17,934 nt of DNA. Source: JAYVJH01 sp043777595 (GTDB lineage: Bacteria > Bacteroidota > Bacteroidia > Cytophagales > Spirosomataceae). The notes under the pieces were generated by a model. It was given only the letters and a program-made list of their open reading frames with translations. It ran no database searches and was not told where the DNA came from. Shown piece after piece: positions 14,930 to 17,934 of this stretch. The number at the start of each line of letters is the position of its first letter. Position 1 is the stretch's first letter. A program made the translations under genes and the position numbers. The stretch lies in assembly GCA_043777595.1 (NCBI GenBank), contig JAYWHT010000028.1:1-17934 (forward strand), read 5' to 3'.

Positions 14930-16240
14930 ATGATTATTTCAAGAAAAATAGACCAAATTTTGATTGATTGGAAAGCCCAAGAAATCAGAAAACCGCTTTT
15001 GCTAAGAGGTGCAAGACAAGTAGGTAAATCAACGGCAGTACAAGTGCTGTCAAAGCATTTTGAATATTTTGTTGAAATCAATTTTGAGTCGCAGATAGAA
15101 GTCCATGCTTTTTTTAAGGGAAATTTAGATCCCCAAGCCATCTGCGAAAACTTATCACTCTATTTCGACACACCCATTGTTGAAGGCAAAACCCTTTTAT
15201 TTTTTGACGAAATCCAAGCCTGCTTACCAGCTATTTCATCGCTACGTTTTTTTTATGAAAAATACCCAGCTTTACATCTTATTTCAGCAGGGTCGCTCTT
15301 AGAGTTTGCGCTCGAAGAACTACCATCTTTTGGTGTAGGTCGAGTACGTTCTGTTTTTATTTATCCACTTTCTTTCGATGAGTTTTTGGAGGCCATGGGC
15401 GAGCAACAACTCTTGAAACTCAAAAAAGAAGCTAATGCAGCCTATCCACTACAAGCGCCATTTCATCATAAATTGATTGAGTACTTCAAAAAATTTTTAA
15501 TCATCGGTGGAATGCCCGAAGCCGTTGTCCACTATGCCAGTGGCGGCAATCTGTTGGAAGTCCAAACGGTTTTAGACGATTTACTGATTTCGATTCGGTC
15601 AGATTTTGCAAAATATAACAAACGAGTGCCATCGCTACGCATTTTAGAGGTATTTGAATCGGTCGTTAAACAAACGGGTGGTAAATTTGTATTTACAAAA
15701 GCAGCAACACAAGCCTCGCTCATACAAATCAAAGAGGCGGTACGGCTACTAACAATGGCGGGTTTGGTCGTTTCAATTACACACACGTCAGCCAATGGCC
15801 TTCCGTTGGGAGCAGAAATAGACGATAGGAGGCGAAAATTGATATTGCTTGACACAGGGCTTTTTCAGCGGGCTTTGGGCTTGAATGTAGGGCAACTGAT
15901 GGCGCAAGATAGTTTCGATGCTATTAACAAAGGGGCGATTGCCGAAATGTTTGTAGGCGTAGAATGGTTAAAATACGGTAATCCGTTTCAGAGCGAAAAT
16001 CTTTATTATTGGCATAGAGAAAATGCCAATAGCAACGCCGAAATAGACTATGTAGTACAACAAGGCGAACGCATTGTACCCATCGAAGTAAAAGCCTCTA
16101 ACAAAGGTGCCATGCAGAGTTTATTTTTGTTTTTGAAAGAAAAAAATAAACCGATAGGCGTTCGGTTTTCGTTAGAAAATTTTTCTGAATACCCGCCCAT
16201 TGTAGTATATCCATTGTATGCTGTTTCTAATTGTAGATAA
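14930..16240 (+). CDS. AAA_14 ATPase with C-terminal DUF4143 domain
   Basis: A 436-residue cytoplasmic ATPase of the widespread AAA_14/DUF4143 type. The Walker A is RGARQVGKST (26-35) and the Walker B is LLFFDEIQ (89-96; D93, E94). A sensor-like strand reads LHLISAGSLLEFAL (115-128), and the segment VRSVFIYPLSFDEFLEAMG is typical. The C-terminal DUF4143 part ends in a nuclease-like core, AEIDYVV (370-376) then PIEVKAS (384-390), with D373, E386 and K388 laid out like a PD-(D/E)XK site. The biological role of the family is not settled; links to defence and to mobile elements have been suggested. It looks intact, with no partner gene next to it. Confidence 0.9.
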   Translation: MIISRKIDQILIDWKAQEIRKPLLLRGARQVGKSTAVQVLSKHFEYFVEINFESQIEVHAFFKGNLDPQAICENLSLYFDTPIVEGKTLLFFDEIQACLPAISSLRFFYEKYPALHLISAGSLLEFALEELPSFGVGRVRSVFIYPLSFDEFLEAMGEQQLLKLKKEANAAYPLQAPFHHKLIEYFKKFLIIGGMPEAVVHYASGGNLLEVQTVLDDLLISIRSDFAKYNKRVPSLRILEVFESVVKQTGGKFVFTKAATQASLIQIKEAVRLLTMAGLVVSITHTSANGLPLGAEIDDRRRKLILLDTGLFQRALGLNVGQLMAQDSFDAINKGAIAEMFVGVEWLKYGNPFQSENLYYWHRENANSNAEIDYVVQQGERIVPIEVKASNKGAMQSLFLFLKEKNKPIGVRFSLENFSEYPPIVVYPLYAVSNCR

Positions 16241-16264
16241 ACATATTTAGTATTGAATAAAACA

Positions 16265-16882
16265 ATGCCTATCATCAAAGAATTTGAGACAATAGAGGGC
16301 TGCCACGTAGTAGTTTGGGAAGTAAGCGAAAATTTAGACTGGTTTCAAAATCATGTTTTTGTTACTGATAATGAACAAGCTGATTTTCTTACCATTTCGC
16401 ACCCAATCAAACAGTTAGAATGGTTTGCTGGGCGAGCCGCCGTGCAGTACATTGTGCGACCTTTTGTATATGACGGACTGATTAAAGACCAATATGGTAA
16501 GCCACATTTGCGTAACCACGATGCTCAAATTTCTGTTTCACATACTGCCAAATATGTAGTAGTTGCGTTTCATAATAAAAAACCAGTTGGTGTCGATTTA
16601 GAGAGAGTTAGTGAAAAAATAAGGCGAATTTCACACAAATTTTTGAACGACAAAGAATTGGCTACTGCCAACGATAACTTAGAAAAACTCGCTGCCTATT
16701 GGTGCGCCAAAGAAGCACTGTACAAACTCCATGGCACGAAGCAACTGAGTTTCAAACAAAATATTTCTGTTCAGACACCAGCCCAATTTTTTAAAGGACA
16801 GATTCATTACGAAAACCGAATAGAGACTTACCAACTACACCGTTTCTGGATTGATGATTTTTGTGGAGTGTTGGCGGTTTGA
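16265..16882 (+). CDS. 4'-phosphopantetheinyl transferase superfamily protein
   Basis: A 205-residue Sfp-like enzyme that moves the 4'-phosphopantetheine arm from CoA to a serine of acyl- or peptidyl-carrier proteins. Both magnesium/CoA motifs are present: GVDLE (109-113; D111, E113) and WCAKEALYK (146-154; E150, K154). SVSHT (91-94) and the GRAAVQYIV segment (56-64), which contacts the CoA, are there too. I chose the ATG at 16265; an in-frame TTG four codons upstream is less likely. Carrier-protein substrates are not in this window, so it may serve fatty-acid or secondary-metabolite synthesis elsewhere. It follows the AAA/DUF4143 gene by 24 bases on the same strand and may be read through from it. 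Confidence 0.9.
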   Translation: MPIIKEFETIEGCHVVVWEVSENLDWFQNHVFVTDNEQADFLTISHPIKQLEWFAGRAAVQYIVRPFVYDGLIKDQYGKPHLRNHDAQISVSHTAKYVVVAFHNKKPVGVDLERVSEKIRRISHKFLNDKELATANDNLEKLAAYWCAKEALYKLHGTKQLSFKQNISVQTPAQFFKGQIHYENRIETYQLHRFWIDDFCGVLAV

Positions 16883-16915
16883 AGTGATAATCTTTTTTAT
16901 TGTCAGATTCTTGCC

Positions 16916-16923
16916 TAATTTCG
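16916..16923 (+). promoter_or_regulatory. possible -7 element of the amylase gene
   Basis: TAATTTCG is one base away from TAnnTTTG and lies 13 bases before the ATG at 16937, in the 54-base gap after the phosphopantetheinyl transferase gene. No convincing -33 box is seen at the usual distance. Confidence 0.25.
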
Positions 16924-16936
16924 CCTCCCAAACCCT

Positions 16937-17934
16937 ATGACAATGAAACTATTATTTCTATTTTTCTTTTTGGCTTTCGCTTGCATAAACGACAGCCCTG
17001 CTCAACAAACAAAGCCCACCATGCCCACACCCAAAAATGACAAAATCGCTGTTTATCAAATCTATACCCGCCTGTTTGGTAATCAGAATACAACTAATAA
17101 ATTTTACGGCAGTCGAGACGAAAATGGTGTTGGAAAAATGAACGATATTAGCGCCAAAGCGTTGTCAGAAATCAAAAAAATGGGAATGACACACGTTTGG
17201 TTTACGGGCATTATCGAACACGCCACTATGACTGACTATTCAGCCTTTGGTATTGCCAAAGACAACCCACTGGTCGTCAAAGGCAAGGCTGGCTCTGCTT
17301 ATGCCATCAAAGATTATTATGACGTAAACCCCGACTTGGCCGTTGATGTACCAAACCGAATGAAAGAGTTTGAGGCATTGGTTGCACGCACGCACAAGGC
17401 AGGATTGAAAGTGATTTTGGACTGTGTTCCCAACCATTTGGCACGGCAGTATAAGTCTGATATGAAACCAAAGGGTGTAAAAGATTTTGGGCAAGACGAT
17501 GACACTAAAAAAGACTTTGACCCACAAAACAATTTTTATTACCTCCCAACTCGCCCGTTCCAAGTCCCCGACAACGTGCTGATTCCGCCCGATGTCAATG
17601 TCTGGGCTTATAATGAGTTTCCAGCTAAGGTAACTGGCAATGACGTATTTAACGAACAACCCAGTATCAATGACTGGTTTGAGACCATAAAATTAAACTA
17701 TGGCGTTGATTATCAAAATAATAGAGCCACACATTTTGACCCTATACCCAGCACATGGCTCAAAATGCGGGACATACTGGTTTATTGGTCAAAAAAAGAT
17801 GTGGACGGTTTTAGATGTGATATGGCCGAGATGGTGCCTGTTGAGTTTTGGGCGTGGGTTATTCCAGAAGTAAAAAAAGAAAATCCAAGTGCAGTTTTTA
17901 TCGCCGAAATCTACAACCCCGCCCAATATCGCAA
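16937..17934 (+). CDS. GH13 alpha-amylase family lipoprotein, 3' end outside window
   Basis: The frame is open from ATG 16937 to the right edge, giving 332 codons of a longer protein. An alternative ATG at 16943 removes two residues. The leader MTMKLLFLFFFLAFAC ends in a lipobox-like Cys16, so the protein is probably a periplasmic or surface lipoprotein. The GH13 catalytic regions are visible in order. The barrel entry is KIAVYQIYTRLFG (36-48). Region I is LDCVPNH (D162, N166, H167). Region II is DGFRCDMAEM, with the nucleophile D295, and region III is FIAEIYN, with the acid/base E324. The last catalytic Asp lies beyond the edge. These features indicate retaining cleavage of alpha-glucosidic bonds in starch- or maltodextrin-like substrates. 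Substrate detail and length cannot be judged from this part. Confidence 0.92.
   Translation, partial: MTMKLLFLFFFLAFACINDSPAQQTKPTMPTPKNDKIAVYQIYTRLFGNQNTTNKFYGSRDENGVGKMNDISAKALSEIKKMGMTHVWFTGIIEHATMTDYSAFGIAKDNPLVVKGKAGSAYAIKDYYDVNPDLAVDVPNRMKEFEALVARTHKAGLKVILDCVPNHLARQYKSDMKPKGVKDFGQDDDTKKDFDPQNNFYYLPTRPFQVPDNVLIPPDVNVWAYNEFPAKVTGNDVFNEQPSINDWFETIKLNYGVDYQNNRATHFDPIPSTWLKMRDILVYWSKKDVDGFRCDMAEMVPVEFWAWVIPEVKKENPSAVFIAEIYNPAQYR

Noticed and set aside
16884..16905. TGATAAT...ATTGTCA stem after the phosphopantetheinyl transferase gene as a terminator
   Set aside because: Seven weak pairs, one of them G-T, and the T-run is in the loop and not after the stem; folding energy would be poor.
1..17934. 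CRISPR arrays, tRNA or rRNA genes, and insertion sequences
   Set aside because: I saw no regularly spaced repeats, no tRNA-like cloverleaf or rRNA segments, and no transposase gene in the window.

Overview
This window looks like chromosomal DNA of a member of the Bacteroidota, most likely the Cytophagales. That is an inference from several signs. Start codons lack Shine-Dalgarno sequences and follow A-rich leaders. Several upstream regions carry the TAnnTTTG -7 element typical of this phylum. The gene content also fits: lipocalin-like and other lipoproteins, a stand-alone HsdR-N domain protein, a YncE/phosphatase fusion lipoprotein and a short-form AMP nucleosidase. I cannot fix the genus from sequence alone. 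No stretch longer than about 300 bases lacks a gene or a recognisable gene remnant.

Left part (1-2981). The 3' half of a CaiB/BaiF-type CoA-transferase gene enters from the left. Five bases after its stop begins an AT-rich insert. It holds a probable PD-(D/E)XK type II restriction endonuclease (606-1457), its C5-cytosine methyltransferase (1464-2603), and a wrecked MNT/HEPN toxin-antitoxin pair (2642-2956). In that pair the antitoxin has lost its middle and the toxin has lost its C-terminal half. This is a small defence island, partly functional and partly decayed.

Middle (2982-9493). A binuclear-metal cyclic amidohydrolase is followed by a CoxE-type VWA protein, then a long imperfect inverted repeat (REP-like), then an exported Gfo/Idh/MocA oxidoreductase, all on the plus strand. 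Convergent to these are SPFH/stomatin (qmcA-like) and NfeD genes one base apart, a classic membrane-quality pair, preceded by a perfect 11-bp hairpin just upstream of the SPFH start codon. Further upstream on the minus strand lies a secreted DUF900-like alpha/beta hydrolase.

Right part (9518-17934). miaA and a lipocalin-like lipoprotein gene sit three bases apart on the minus strand and probably share a transcript with the hydrolase. Next is a stand-alone HsdR-N-like protein. It is divergent from AMP nucleosidase with only 24 bases between the start codons. Then come a large YncE-propeller/phosphoesterase lipoprotein, an AAA_14/DUF4143 ATPase behind a good Bacteroidota promoter, a 4'-phosphopantetheinyl transferase, and the first 332 codons of a GH13 alpha-amylase-type lipoprotein that runs off the right edge.

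Most of the window is ordinary housekeeping and accessory metabolism. The parts that repay attention are the restriction-modification/dead toxin-antitoxin island and several intergenic inverted and direct repeats. I did not see a clear new multi-gene system.
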